NCBI GenBank assembly: GCA_019155205.2
Contig: JAHNZQ020003150.1
Span: 2,657,920-2,685,716 of the forward strand
Reading direction: 5' to 3'
Length of the DNA stretch: 27,797 nucleotides
Source of the DNA: Gracilaria vermiculophylla
Taxonomy: Eukaryota; Rhodophyta; Florideophyceae; Gracilariales; Gracilariaceae
Below the pieces are notes generated by a model, which saw only the letters and a list, made by a program, of their open reading frames with translations, was not told the DNA's origin and did no database searches. Position 1 is the first letter of the stretch. Every line of letters begins with the position of its first letter. The translations under genes and the position numbers were made by a program. Of this stretch, positions 8,214-17,737 are shown piece after piece.

Positions 8214-9659
8214 AAGGCCGAAAAGAGGCAACGGAAGGCAAAAACAAAAACATATTATAGCTTTAGTTGTAAAGCTAGTAGGAAAGCTTCAGTTGCGGTA
8301 ACGAAGAGACAAAAATGAAGCAAATTGCTCTGAGAACGTCGGTCCCTGAGAAGAAGCGTTTTGCGTTCAAAGCTTTAATGCAAGTCTCTGCTCTATCCCA
8401 CGACAGCCTACCGTACGGCCTGGATGGCGGGAAAGTTGCTCTTAGTATATTTTTTGCTCCTCACACTTGTGCATGAAATACTGTCCCAAACCTCAATGTA
8501 TTCTGCAAATATTGGCGTGCAACACTATAAATAGAAAAAACCATGTCCACCATGACCCATGAGTACCTTTTAGTTCGAAAGGAGCGCTGCAGACGTATAG
8601 AGCAAAGCAATCGGTGCTATTATGATCACAAGCAGCCGTTAGAAGTCCTTCGATATAAATATCTCTACCACATTTATGTACGTTTATCTCACTGCCTCAC
8701 AAACAGTGTCGGTTAGCAGATGAGCTATATGCGTTCTACTCTCTTGTTACACTGGGCGTAAAGTTCAAAATTTGAACTATTGACACGCCCCTTCGCCCTG
8801 TACTTTCCAACAGAAAGAGAACTCAAGCTTACAATGATAATTTTGACTCTTGCTGTACATCTGTGCAACTTCTCAGGCTTCGGTCACTTCTGGGAATTGA
8901 ACTCAGGGTGCTTGCGATCAACTGGGCTCAAAATCTGTTGGGTGAAAGATGAGCAATGTGCGCTATACTTTCTTGTGACACAGGTTGTACAGTTCAAAAT
9001 TAGAACTACCAACACACAGCGCTCATGGCGCTCATGTCTTTCTTTTAAACCACTGCACTCTCCATTTCCCCAACTTTTGAAAACGTGATTTGTAACATAG
9101 GAGAACGACAATTGCAGCGTCACCGTATATAACGCACTGGACTCCGCTACTTAGGAGGCTCTTCTATAATAGTATATTCAGATCTCTCTGGTGGTATATT
9201 GTCATTTTATGTTACCATCCAATCCCTGGTTTACACAGATAAAACATTGGACCATCTGTCGTGGTGATCGTCGCGAATGTTGGGCCATGTAAGCGCTTGC
9301 GACCACAACAGCTCGTTCTCTTGCTCGGTTTTTCAACTTCTAGACGGCTCATCTATATTTTTTGGCAGTCAATGGAGTCCAAACGGTTATTCAAAGGTGC
9401 CGTTTTTGTGTGAACGACTTCGGCATACATTGCTGCTCATTATCCTATGAACGGAGATCCAAATGGGTCTAAAGGGTGTCTTTTCGACGCTTTTAGGCTC
9501 TCAAAAACCTTTAAGAAAATGTCGGAAAGGTTTAGTGCGACGTTTTAAACATTGTTTCAACATCCTTCCAGCCAGTGAAAAAGGTCTAATCACGCAGTAT
9601 AATACATATTGCCGTAAACGTCTCACAACGACATCAAGACTGCTCCGTTTTAGCGTATT
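8214..9659. other. Gene-free interval with diverged direct repeats
   Basis: No gene recognised. Two related segments (8718-8790 and 8947-9019), 229 bases apart, share AGATGAGC ... TTCTTGT[GT]ACAC ... AGTTCAAAATT[TA]GAACT. The first includes the perfect 17-bp palindrome 8762-8778. On the minus strand around 8890-8935, GAGCCCAGTTGATCGC and CTGAGTTCAATTCCC resemble pol III A and B boxes, but their spacing is too short for a tRNA. The rest (9240-9650) shows nothing identifiable. Confidence 0.4.
8718..9019. repeat. Pair of ~73-bp direct repeats
   Basis: The copies are 8718-8790 and 8947-9019, diverged but aligning without large gaps. Each carries a copy of the AGTTCAAAATTTGAACT palindrome (perfect in the first, one base off in the second, 8990-9006). 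Some weaker similarity continues upstream of each copy. They may be parts of a tandem or SINE-like repeat. Confidence 0.5.
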
Positions 9660-10011
9660 TGTAACACAGGAGAGTTTGGAGAAGTCTGACCAGTCCCACG
9701 CTCTTCTCCAGGGTGGCTCTGGCTGTGTATTATAGTGATTCTTAAAACTAGACGTTAAGCGTCTTACCTTCTACTTCATCTACTTGTACGTTCGTAGCGC
9801 ACGGCACTATGTCGTCGTGCGCTTGAACTATGCGATGCGTGCTTGAAGTTCTTGAATCATACGACGCACTGTTGGAAAGTGGCTTGAACTAAGCATCGTG
9901 CTGACAAACTGCAATGTTCTTGTGCATCGCGTTGCGTTGTGCAGGGACAAGGCTTGCAGTTTGAAGCTCGACTTGCTTGAATCGCTAGAGTATATGGCTG
10001 GGTTCGTTACA
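9660..10011 (-). repeat. 3' LTR of chromovirus A (352 bp)
   Basis: On the minus strand it starts TGTAACGAACCC and ends CTCCTGTGTTACA, with TGTAAC/GTTACA termini. It matches the solo LTR at 2064-2416, which lies in the opposite orientation. Only one LTR of this element is present in its own locus, so its target duplication cannot be tested. Confidence 0.88.
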
Positions 10012-10026
10012 TTCGCCTCTCTTTTG
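10012..10026 (-). promoter_or_regulatory. Polypurine tract of chromovirus A
   Basis: The minus-strand purine run AAAAGAGAGGCGAA directly abuts the TGTAAC start of the 3' LTR, as expected for the plus-strand primer. Confidence 0.7.
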
Positions 10027-10039
10027 GACGAAACTGTCC

Positions 10040-11213
10040 TCAGTGGGGCTTCTGCTGCAGGTTGAATTCTGTGACTTTTGCGCAACAGTTCCTAAGCGCC
10101 GTGCGTGGTAGCCAAATGGAATTGGATTTGCGATTGCCGCAGAATTGCGTAAGGTAGTAAGCGCGCCGATTGGCGCGTCGCTTGTCCAGAATGCGTTCCA
10201 CTTCCTGTTCTACAACACCGCCATTATTGATAACGATATCAAGAGGGCCTGATGGCTCTCCGTAAAAGCGGCGCTGATTTGTTATTTGGTACACGTCGTG
10301 CGCGCGGCGCATAGTTGGTGGGAGCTCCAGGCAATACGTGAATGGTCTCAGTTTCTTGAGGTTGCGAAAGGGTCCTATGAAGTCGGCTTCATGCTTCTGT
10401 TGGGTGACATCGACGGCTAAGTTGTCGCGAGCCAGGGCTGTGAGCGCCTGGCGCCGAGAATCGTAGTGGACTGCTGCCTGCGCTATAGTGTTGTCCAGAG
10501 CGCGGATTGCCGGCGAGTGCAGGATGTAGCCAAGACTGACTTCGAAATGGGAACGAAGGGTGCTGCCATGCCGGAAGGAGTTGTATTTAAACTCCAGTGT
10601 TGGAAGGGCGAGGTGCTAATCGGCTGGCGCTGCTTGTATGGAGGGACATAGCATCGATGAGAGAGTCCGGATTGGATTTTTGGACTATCCATCTGTCTGA
10701 GGGTGGTCAGCGGTCAAGATATTGTTCCGGATACGAAACAGCCGCGTGAGGGCTTGTCAAAAGTGGGAAGCGACCTTTGGGTCGCGGTCCGAGATCATTG
10801 TGGTTGGTGTTCTATACTTCGAGAACAAGTGTGTGTCGAAGAGCCCAAAAGTCTCCTGCGCAGATGTGGCCAAGGAGGTTGGAATAAAAAGAGCACGCTT
10901 TGAGAGTTTGTCCACGCTCACCAGGATGGCATCCTGACATGTTGCGGGGGAGCTCCGTGAGGAAATCGAAGGAGATGATGTCCCAACATCTTTGAGGGAT
11001 CGGGAGTGGCTGTAGGCGTCCTGGCGGAGCCACGTTGGGTGTTTTATTCATTTGACATGATCGGCATTGGCGCACGAAACTGAAGATATTCCAGTACATC
11101 TGGGGCCAATACGCGTGGTGCATAACTGTGCAATACGTCTTATACGCTCCAAGATGCCCGAGTTCATGAAAGTGCTGCAAAAGCTCCGTGCGCAATGGAC
11201 CTTCGGGGACGTA
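10040..11213 (-). pseudogene. Chromovirus A integrase with C-terminal chromodomain
   Basis: Starting at the Tc1 insertion site, the frame encodes the HHCC zinc finger (HFHELGHLG ... CRSC) and SFDFLTELP with the first catalytic Asp. A frame change follows near 10930. Then MISDRDPKVASHF supplies the second Asp, followed by a TGA (10757-10759). The third motif, HPQTDG, is followed by a TAG (10685-10687), and codon 10679-10681 is AAA (Lys) where integrases have the catalytic Glu. Downstream, IGPFRNLKKL is the GPF/GPY module, and VEQEVERILDKRR ... YYLTQFCG ... IWLPRTAL is a chromodomain (open stretch 10312-10040). Chromodomains of this type bind chromatin marks and direct integration. Confidence 0.88.
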
Positions 11214-12489
11214 CAGTGCGTTTCAAAAACATATTACCCCTCAAAAGTGCGCCAAAACTGTACTGTAGGCTATATTTTGCACATAGTCTACGTAGAATCG
11301 TTTCAAAAAGATATGTACACCGTCTTCTTTATAATAAAAATGGCTCGACGCCCGCCACTTTTCAAGCATGAACAGCTTCAAATCGTTAAGTTAAACGCCA
11401 AGGAATATTCCGACAGTGCTATCGCTAAAACATTAAAGCGTTCTAGGGTCACAATTGCTACTTTTCTATAAAACCCGACTCTATAATGCTTTAAATCATC
11501 TTCTGGACGCCCAGAGAAGCTCAGCCCAGTGGATAAGAGAGGTATTAAAGAGGGAGCTGTGCAAAGGAAAATTATCATGCAAAACAATTGGAATAAATCT
11601 CAATCTCAACGTTTATAAATCAGGTACATGGAGGCAGATAAATAGCACAAATTTATTTAAATATAAAAAAATGAAGAAAACTTTCTTTCTCCAAGACCAT
11701 CACAAACAAAAGAAGATTGACTGGTGTCTTGGAAAAGCCTACTGGAAAAAGGAATGGGAAAATGTTATTTTGACTAAGAAAAAAAGTTCAATTAGGACGG
11801 ATCAGATTGCTACAAATATTATTGGCATGATCTTCGTAAGGAACGTCATGAATTTTATACCTGGCACTCTGGTGGAGGCTTTGTAATGCTTTGCGCGGGC
11901 ATTTCTAAAAAAGGTCTAACGGAAATTGCCTTTATTGAAACGAACATGAATGCAGAAAAATATCAAGAAGTTCTACACAACTATTTGCTACCTTTTGGTT
12001 TATGTTTCCATGAAGAAAATTTCATTTTTCAACAGGATAAGCCTGTACACACCGCATCTTTAATCAAAAATTGGCTACAGGAGTCTGAGGTATCTGTTTT
12101 AGAGTGGCCAGCGCGCTCACCAGATTTGAACCCAACCGAAAACATTTGGGTACTGCAGGCAAGGATGGTTTATGCGCATAGAAGGCAATTTCAGACAGTT
12201 TTTGAACTCAAATACTGTATTAAAAAATGCTGGAAATCTATAACAGTTTCAAGTATGGAAACGTACACCGATTCGATGCCGAAACGCTGCATTAGCGTTA
12301 TACAGCAAAAAGGATACAAAATGAACTATTGAGCGTCGCGCAGAAAAGATTTGTTATTGATGATCATACGTTTTTGAAACGTTTTTTTGACTTTACTTTT
12401 TTCTGAAACCTATTTTTGTAGGCGTACAGTTTACATTTGTTAGTTTTTTTGAGATTTCAAAGCATGTCGTATGTTTTTGAAACAGTCTG
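11214..12489 (+). mobile_element. Tc1/mariner-superfamily transposon, inactive
   Basis: It is 1,276 bp with terminal inverted repeats: CAGTGCGTTTCAAAAACATA at 11214-11233 and CAGACTGTTTCAAAAACATA (reverse strand) at 12470-12489, 17 of 20 identical. TA dinucleotides flank both ends (11212-11213, 12490-12491), the target duplication of this superfamily. Removing the element and one TA rejoins the chromovirus A frame precisely (…LARMYVPEG…), which proves the boundaries. The element is AT-rich compared with its host. Confidence 0.95.
11340..12332 (+). pseudogene. Tc1-like transposase (DDE), broken
   Basis: The ATG at 11340 starts a helix-turn-helix-like region (FKHEQLQIVKLNAKEYSDSA, SRVTIATF). 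A +1 frame change near 11455 and a return to the original frame near 11790 interrupt the middle. The first catalytic Asp, normally after a 'WENVILT'-type segment near 11775, is not present: that spot reads TKKKS in an A-rich run, and a TAG follows in the other frame. From 11886 the frame is clean: the second Asp is codon 12036 (FQQD) and the catalytic Glu is codon 12138 (LNPTENIW), 33 residues between. Tc1 enzymes have 34, and one residue appears lost after FQQD. The stop is at 12330-12332. Confidence 0.88.
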
Positions 12490-12491
12490 TA

Positions 12492-13046
12492 CATGCGTGC
12501 TAAGTGAGTACCAGTCCAGTAGATGACTCCATCATTGAAGTTGAAGTTGTTCGGCAGGCGTGTGGTGGATTGGTTGGAAGAAGTGTCAGAGTTGAATAGT
12601 TTTGTAGCATGAGCATCCGCAGCATACGCAGCCCGTAAACGGTTCTGGAACTCGTCGAACTGTGCCATGAGAGCGCAAAGACGCGGGAATTCGTGGTCAG
12701 GAAGGCGGCTGAGGGCATCGCGGGCGACATTCTTGGTCCCACCGACATACGTAATGTCAAATGAATATTCCTGGATCTCGTCCAACCAGCGACACTGGCG
12801 ACCTGACAGCTTTGGTTTTGTCTGGAGGTACGTGATCGGATCATGATCCGTCAAGAGCGTGAAGTGCCGTCCGCGGAGATAAGGGCTCCACGTGCGTAGT
12901 GCAAGCATTGCAGCAAGAAGTTCCTGATCGCCGGTATCCCAGAAGGTCTCAGTGAGTGAGAGGCGGTGGGATAAGAATGCGATGGGATGCCCTGCCTACG
13001 ACAGCGTGGCACCGACGGCGAGTTGGGAAGCGTCGGTAGCCAAAAT
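12492..13046 (-). pseudogene. Chromovirus A RNase H domain (fragment)
   Basis: The fragment begins abruptly at the LTR of chromovirus B with ILATDASQLAVGATLS (catalytic Asp), then an in-frame TAG (12996-12998). It continues with the RNase H landmarks QELLAAMLALRTW (Glu region), FTLLTDHDPITY (Asp) and VARDALSRLPD. The segment before integrase (DGVIYWTGTHLARM) runs into the Tc1 insertion in frame. The upstream RT is absent from the window, so this is a truncated copy, not only a mutated one. Confidence 0.9.
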
Positions 13047-13600
13047 TGTGGTACTGTCAGCCCTCCTGTCGAGGTAGTAAAGCTTAACGTCCGTTAGGAG
13101 TTTTTGGTGACTCCAAAGGCACGTATTCCTAAAGGTGGTCTCCGGTATCCGCTGTCGTGAGCCGGGGGAATTCTGAAAGGGATCCGCAAACACCAAGCGG
13201 ATGGGGAGGTTCACTGGGCGGACAATGCCCCTACAGGCGCTGCTATGATGCGACCTGGCGATCGGCGGCTTAGAAACCTGCATTAATAGACAAGAGACTC
13301 CAACCGGAAAATGTAGAAGAAGGCTCAAGGGTGCTTTTCTTTACTTCCCCAGAGGTGGAGCTCAACCGGCAGATTAAATATCAAGCCGGGGGCCCGCCTC
13401 CGCAGGTCACCCTACTGTGCTAATTACCTCCATAAAATATCTAAAATGAATAATAAATTCTACCGTATCTCAAGGATATTGTAGCGCACGCGGGCAAGAT
13501 TATGCACCACGTGGCCCAGCCACTAAATTACGAACACTCCTTAGGAATATTATACCTTAAGGCCAAACCACCATATTTCCGTAGGAGCCACTGTACTACA
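13047..13600 (-). repeat. 3' LTR of chromovirus B (554 bp)
   Basis: On the minus strand it begins TGTAGTACAG and ends CAGTACCACA, imperfect inverted termini of TG...CA type. A TATTTAA word near 13372 could serve as a TATA element. It aligns over its full length, without length change, to 23011-23564. Confidence 0.93.
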
Positions 13601-13613
13601 TACCTCCTTTCCT
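13601..13613 (-). promoter_or_regulatory. Polypurine tract of chromovirus B
   Basis: The minus strand reads AGGAAAGGAGGTA immediately before TGTAGTACAG, the 3' LTR start. Position and composition match a plus-strand primer and confirm the LTR edge. Confidence 0.8.
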
Positions 13614-14317
13614 GAATTGCACCACATCCTCGAGGTGGATCCTCCGCTCTCTTGATCCCCGGGGTGGCTCCTATCGGTGTTGCGGCACGTGCGGCCTCCG
13701 GCGGTTCGCCTGTTCTCTCCTTCAGGCGTTCCTTCTCTTCTCCATACTCCCGCGTGGCTGATTGCTGCGGGTTCGCGTTTCACTCCTTGCGGCGTTCGTG
13801 GGCTCCAGCTCCTCTTCACCCGGCGATATCCGCTCCTTCTTGGTGTCATCCTTTGGTGCTGCTGCGCCAGTCGGCAGCGCGAACGTTCGCATCCTCCGGC
13901 GCATCGTGCGCGGCGCACGCGCGCAACTCCCGTGGACGGAGCGTGGGGCAGTCCCGCAAGGGTACCGATCCCCCTGGAGGCGTTCGCCACTCCCACTCCT
14001 CCGAGGTTACTCCTTTTGGCAACACCCGCTTCTACGCGTCCGCTCATCCTGTCTCCGTGAAGGCGCCGGACTCATAAGTTTCTCGTCCGCACCTCCACCG
14101 TTCTCCGTTGGATATGAGCGTGCGCCCCGCGATGATGCTCCATAACTCGTCCGATGCCGGTCGCCCGCCTTTGCCTCGGATTCCACGGTGGCGGCTCGAT
14201 ACGACTCCCTCCGCAGTGGTGCATATAGCGAATTGATCCCCGAGTGGTGTCAGGTCTCTCTCCTCATGTGCAACCACGCGTTCTGTCGCCATCCACCCTG
14301 CTACATACACCTTCGGA
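13614..14317. other. Spacer between 3' LTR of B and the antisense gene
   Basis: This GC-rich, plus-strand pyrimidine-rich stretch (many CTCC and CTTC words) lies upstream of the antisense gene ATG. Several overlapping open frames exist on both strands, but none has recognisable domains. The antisense gene frame itself is closed by a TGA near 14236, so it does not extend left. TATA-like CATATAG lies near 14223. It is the likely promoter region of the antisense gene. Confidence 0.45.
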
Positions 14318-16199
14318 ATGTCCTCTCCTACTCCGGCACCGACATCCCCTTCCAATCCGGAGATGTATCACACCTCGACAGGAAGACCGTTCCGTCCAGG
14401 AGGTCACTTCGATCATCGCGCCACGCGAGTGTTCGTCCCATTCCATGATAGGCGCGTGAGTCTGTCGTCTCCAGTGGAGGATTACATTCACCACTTTGGG
14501 CCGTACCTGCACGCGATGCGATTCCGCGCCGTCCCGGAGATTGCGTGGAACGACCAGAAGCGGAACCGCGTCGATGCGTACCACGCCAACTGGCTCCACA
14601 CTCCAGTCCATGGTGGTAACGCTCCAACCACGGTCGGACACTGCGATACTCCTTATCTGAGGTGCGCTGAAGAAAGGGAAATCCAGGCGCGACTCCAAGT
14701 TTTGCTCCATAAGTAGAGCTCGCACCAGCGAGTGGGGCGAGCGGAAAGCCTTGCCGATGGACGCTCCGCCATTGCGGTGCTACCCTTCAATTCCCCATAC
14801 GACGGCCTGTACTGGCTCAATCGGAATCGATGGGGGACGCACCTCGCGGACGAAATTCGCGTACGCATCTCGTTCGGGTACTTCTACGGATGGCAAAACA
14901 CGGAAGTCCATGATATGCCCTCCGGAAAACGTCCAAGGACTACCTGAAGGTGAACGACTCCTGGAGGGACCATTGGGTTTCCCCGCATCTCTGCGTGGCG
15001 ACTCCCATAACCTTCGCGTATCACACCTCGGAGGTTCTGGATCCACATGACTCCTTAGGACGGTTCGTCATGTCGGTCGCCTCGACGGAGTTTGCGGTAG
15101 GCACCCTGATGGCGTATCTCTAAGCGGCGGACGAAGGCGTGACTTCCTATACCCGATGCTCCGACGGCCGCCTCTACTGGGACCCGTCGTATCAGCCCAC
15201 CGCCGGGCGGTTGCTCCCCTTGTCGGCGTCCATCATACGAGTCCTGCGCTCCTTCGGTATCTAAAACCTGGTAAGGGCACCGCATGGAGCGAGTCTGAAG
15301 CGGAGACGCTGTTGGATTACAACCTCCAGGTGGCGTGGAATGACACACCGAGTTTTCTCTGGTACGACTACGGCGAGGACAAGTTTCACCCCATTGTGAG
15401 GAGTCCGAACGGAGACGATGACGGGCACGTATACCCTGCCTTTCCCCGTCTGTCGCCGTCTCGGGTTCCTCAAATGCCGCGGCGTCGGGTACACGACTAC
15501 GACCCTTTGATGGAGAGTATAGCGTTTGATGCGCCCCGTCGATTACCGGCTCCGTCCCAGGATATGGGCGCACCTCCTGAGGTGATAACTCCGCGAATCG
15601 GCGCGGAGCCGAGTGCTCCCGCAGTGGTCGCTGCCGTGTCTCCAATGGAAGAGGATGAGACTACTCCCGTCCCGGTACGTACGGCCCCCGTGGTGCAACC
15701 CCGATTGCGGAGCGTCCCTGCGCCTATTCCTTAGCCTCGCCTACGGAGCGTTCCAGTTCCCTCACCGCCGTCACCTCCGGCGGCGCCGACTCCGCCCTTG
15801 GCATTGCCATCCTCCACCGCGGAACTCGCGGAATCCCGTCGGGGAGCTCCTGTCTCAGCTAGTCTGCCGTATGCAGCTCCCTCCGTGGTGGTTGTTGCGC
15901 CATCGACGAATGTGGCCGCGTCGGGTGCACCGTCGGGAGGAGTCTCCTCTGGGGCTCTGGAGGGTGCCTTCCAGGAGTTGGTGCAGGCGTGCCTCGTGAC
16001 AGGCCGTCCTGCTCCGGCTTCTCCTGTGGAGGCTTTGCACGAGGCGTGTGCTTGGGTCCTAGAGCTCCATAAGGCCCGGACAGACCGAGCCTCGATGGCG
16101 GCCCTCAAGAACAGCCTGGCGGAGTTCTTCGACAGCCAAGCGCTAACAGCGAAAGCGCGCCTCGAAGCGGAGTATTCGACGCGGTTCGGTAACCTTTAG
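14318..16199 (+). pseudogene. Antisense accessory gene of chromovirus B, unknown function (~620 codons, broken)
   Basis: The ATG at 14318-14320 opens a plus-strand gene opposite to gag-pol. Coding-like pieces follow one another: 14318-14716 (ends TAG), 14717-14947 (same frame, then a frame change near 14935), about 14937-15123 (TAA), a further piece to about 15262, then after another frame change 15265-15734 (TAG) and 15735-16199 (same frame, final TAG). The N-terminal part is rich in aromatic and His residues (EDYIHHFGPYLHAM, DAYHANWLHT, SPYDGLYWLNRNRW, ISFGYFYGW). The middle has FLWYDYGEDKFHPIV. A Pro/Ala-rich linker leads to a helical C-terminus (ALHEACAWVLELHKA ... AEFFDSQALTAKARLE). No known family is recognised. 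Its 3' end converges on the pol 3' end. It may be a captured host gene or an element accessory gene. I am confident that it is coding-derived, not of its role. Confidence 0.65.
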
Positions 16200-16216
16200 G
16201 TGATAGGACCCAGACC

Positions 16217-16222
16217 AATAAA
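16217..16222 (+). terminator. AATAAA signal of the antisense gene
   Basis: AATAAA lies 18 bases after the last stop (16197-16199) of the antisense gene and on the same strand. It supports an independent plus-strand transcript that ends before the pol 3' end. Confidence 0.55.
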
Positions 16223-16441
16223 CGATCCTTCGGATGGAGCAGAAACTCCACGAACGGTAGTTCAAACATTAATGAGCCGTGCCCGCTAGCTCAGCGACAC
16301 GAAGTGCCGCCTTAGGAGCCTGCGAAACAGCGAGCAGAGCATCCTGGAGGCGAAAAAGATAACTCCAGGGGGCGGATAGACAGCGAAGACGAAGAACATC
16401 TCCGTTTGGGGGCCCCCTCCCCCTTTCCTAAACGGAAGCGC

Positions 16442-17023
16442 CTATGTGGAGAGGCGTTTCCGCGCCAGATTGGCGTGGTATCTCCTAAGGAAGTTCTCGG
16501 GGATATGTTCCGGAGGTTCTTCCGTATCGTCCTTCGAGGTGTATCCGTACCATCGGACGCAGCACAGTACTCCTGCAGGGGTTCGTCGGTGCGAGACAAT
16601 ATGATCCACCGTGTAGAGGATGTCGCCTTCAGGGGTCATGATGGCATCGGGAGCCTCCAGGATAGGCTCACCGAGGACGGTGATGCGGATCCCAGTATCC
16701 CGTGGTGCTGTCGCGCTTGAGGTGGTGGAACGAGGAATCTCCGCGCGGTGTCCCTGAGGTGGGGTGGCGGGAATTCCTGGGAGGCTGGGCGTTGGGACTT
16801 TCGTCACCCTATCACGGCAGACGACATCCCGAAGCCCGTTCACCTCAATGGCGACAGTATCCCTGTCGGTGGCGAGCACTTTGAAAGGCCCTGAGGTGGT
16901 CGGCGCTAACTTGCGCGTGACGTCCGGCGGTTCATCGGAGTTCCCTTCGGGTTTATCGAGGAACACCTCGTCGCCTTCCTTCAGGTGCGGACCTTCCATA
17001 ACCTTTCGGTCGAAGTCCTGTTT
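16442..17023 (-). pseudogene. Chromovirus B integrase C-terminus: GPF module and chromodomain
   Basis: In frame with the integrase core but separated from it by a TAA (17024-17026). After a basic start, PHLKEGDEVFLDKPEG and TSGPFKVLATDRD (GPF near residue 37 from the ATG at 16999) form the module shared by Ty3/gypsy integrases. The end is a chromodomain: ILYTVDHIVSHRR, CCVRWYGYTSKDDTEEPPEHIPENFLRRY. The position usually held by Trp in 'TWEP' is Glu (TEEP), so one wall of the aromatic cage may be altered. The stop is TAG at 16442. Confidence 0.85.
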
Positions 17024-17737
17024 TTATCTCCTCTGCGAGGAGTTGAGTCTTTTCTTCGCGAGGGAAAGTGCGTTCTCATATCGCTTTAGGATGGAGCGTT
17101 TGGCTTGTGCCGCTGTTGGCGACTGTGGCCCATCGGCCGGGTGCGCCGTGGCGCGTGCTGCGATGACAGCACTGGGCGGAATTCGCGAGAGCACCAGATT
17201 AAAAGGAGCAGTCCCCGTGGAGCGTTGCACCTGTAGGTTGTATGCATTTGTGAGGGGTCCCACATATGCGTCCCAATCCTTCTGGTGGTCCACGACGTAA
17301 TGCTTCAGCATCGAGGAGATGGTTTTCTTGAACCGTTCCGCCTGGCCGTTTGTCTGGGGGTGATAGGCAGTTGTAAACAACTGCTTCATCCCCAGCATTC
17401 CGGAAACGGCGCTTAAGAGTTTCGCCGCGAACTGGGGTCCATTGTCCGTAAGGAGGTACAACGGTATCCCGTAGGGATAAACCCAATGCTCCAGAAAGGA
17501 GTCGGCAAGCACTGCTGCAGTAGTGCTCCGAAGTGGGATGGCACGCGTGATCTTGGAAAAGCGATTCGTGATCACGAGGATAAATCGATGCCCTCGCTCC
17601 GTCTTGGGGAGAGGACCCAAGACGTCCATGGACACGAAATCCAACGGTCCTGAAGGCGGGAACAGCGTGAGCGGCGTCCGGTGTTTCCGTATACTCCCCC
17701 TAGCGGCGGCGCAGGAATAGCAGTCCGCCACCGTTTT
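17024..17737 (-). pseudogene. Chromovirus B integrase catalytic core
   Basis: This frame picks up after a one-base frame change at an A4 run (17734-17737). CYSC completes the HHCC zinc finger whose His pair is in the preceding frame. The core carries all three catalytic acids: Asp in FVSMDVLGPLP (codon at 17626), Asp in LLTDNGPQF (17446) and Glu in HPQTNGQAERFKK (17338). There are 35 residues between the last two, the classical D,D35E spacing. It ends at TAA 17024-17026. The open frame upstream to 17935 is out of phase with the gene and is not part of it. Confidence 0.88.

Larger units (their letters stand above)
9660..13046 (-). mobile_element. Chromovirus A (Ty3/gypsy), 3' portion, interrupted by Tc1-like element
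   Basis: Reading on the minus strand: RNase H (13046-12492), Tc1-like insertion (12489-11214), integrase with zinc finger (from 11213), GPF motif, chromodomain (to ~10080), polypurine tract and 3' LTR (10011-9660). The domain order RT/RNase H before integrase plus a C-terminal chromodomain defines the chromovirus branch of Ty3/gypsy. The 5' LTR, gag, protease and RT are missing: homology stops at 13046, exactly where the LTR of chromovirus B begins. Multiple stops and a frameshift make it a dead copy. Confidence 0.9.

Noticed and set aside
8884..8940. Possible tRNA gene on the minus strand (A/B box-like words)
   Set aside because: The A-to-B distance is too short for a tRNA and no cloverleaf can be drawn; kept only as a weak SINE hint.
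9463..9735. 90-codon plus-strand frame
   Set aside because: It runs into the chromovirus A LTR at 9660, so its end is LTR sequence read by chance.
13652..14145. Overlapping plus-strand frames upstream of the antisense gene
   Set aside because: Three frames are open at once in GC-rich DNA, none with domain motifs, and none joins the antisense gene frame, which is closed by a TGA near 14236.
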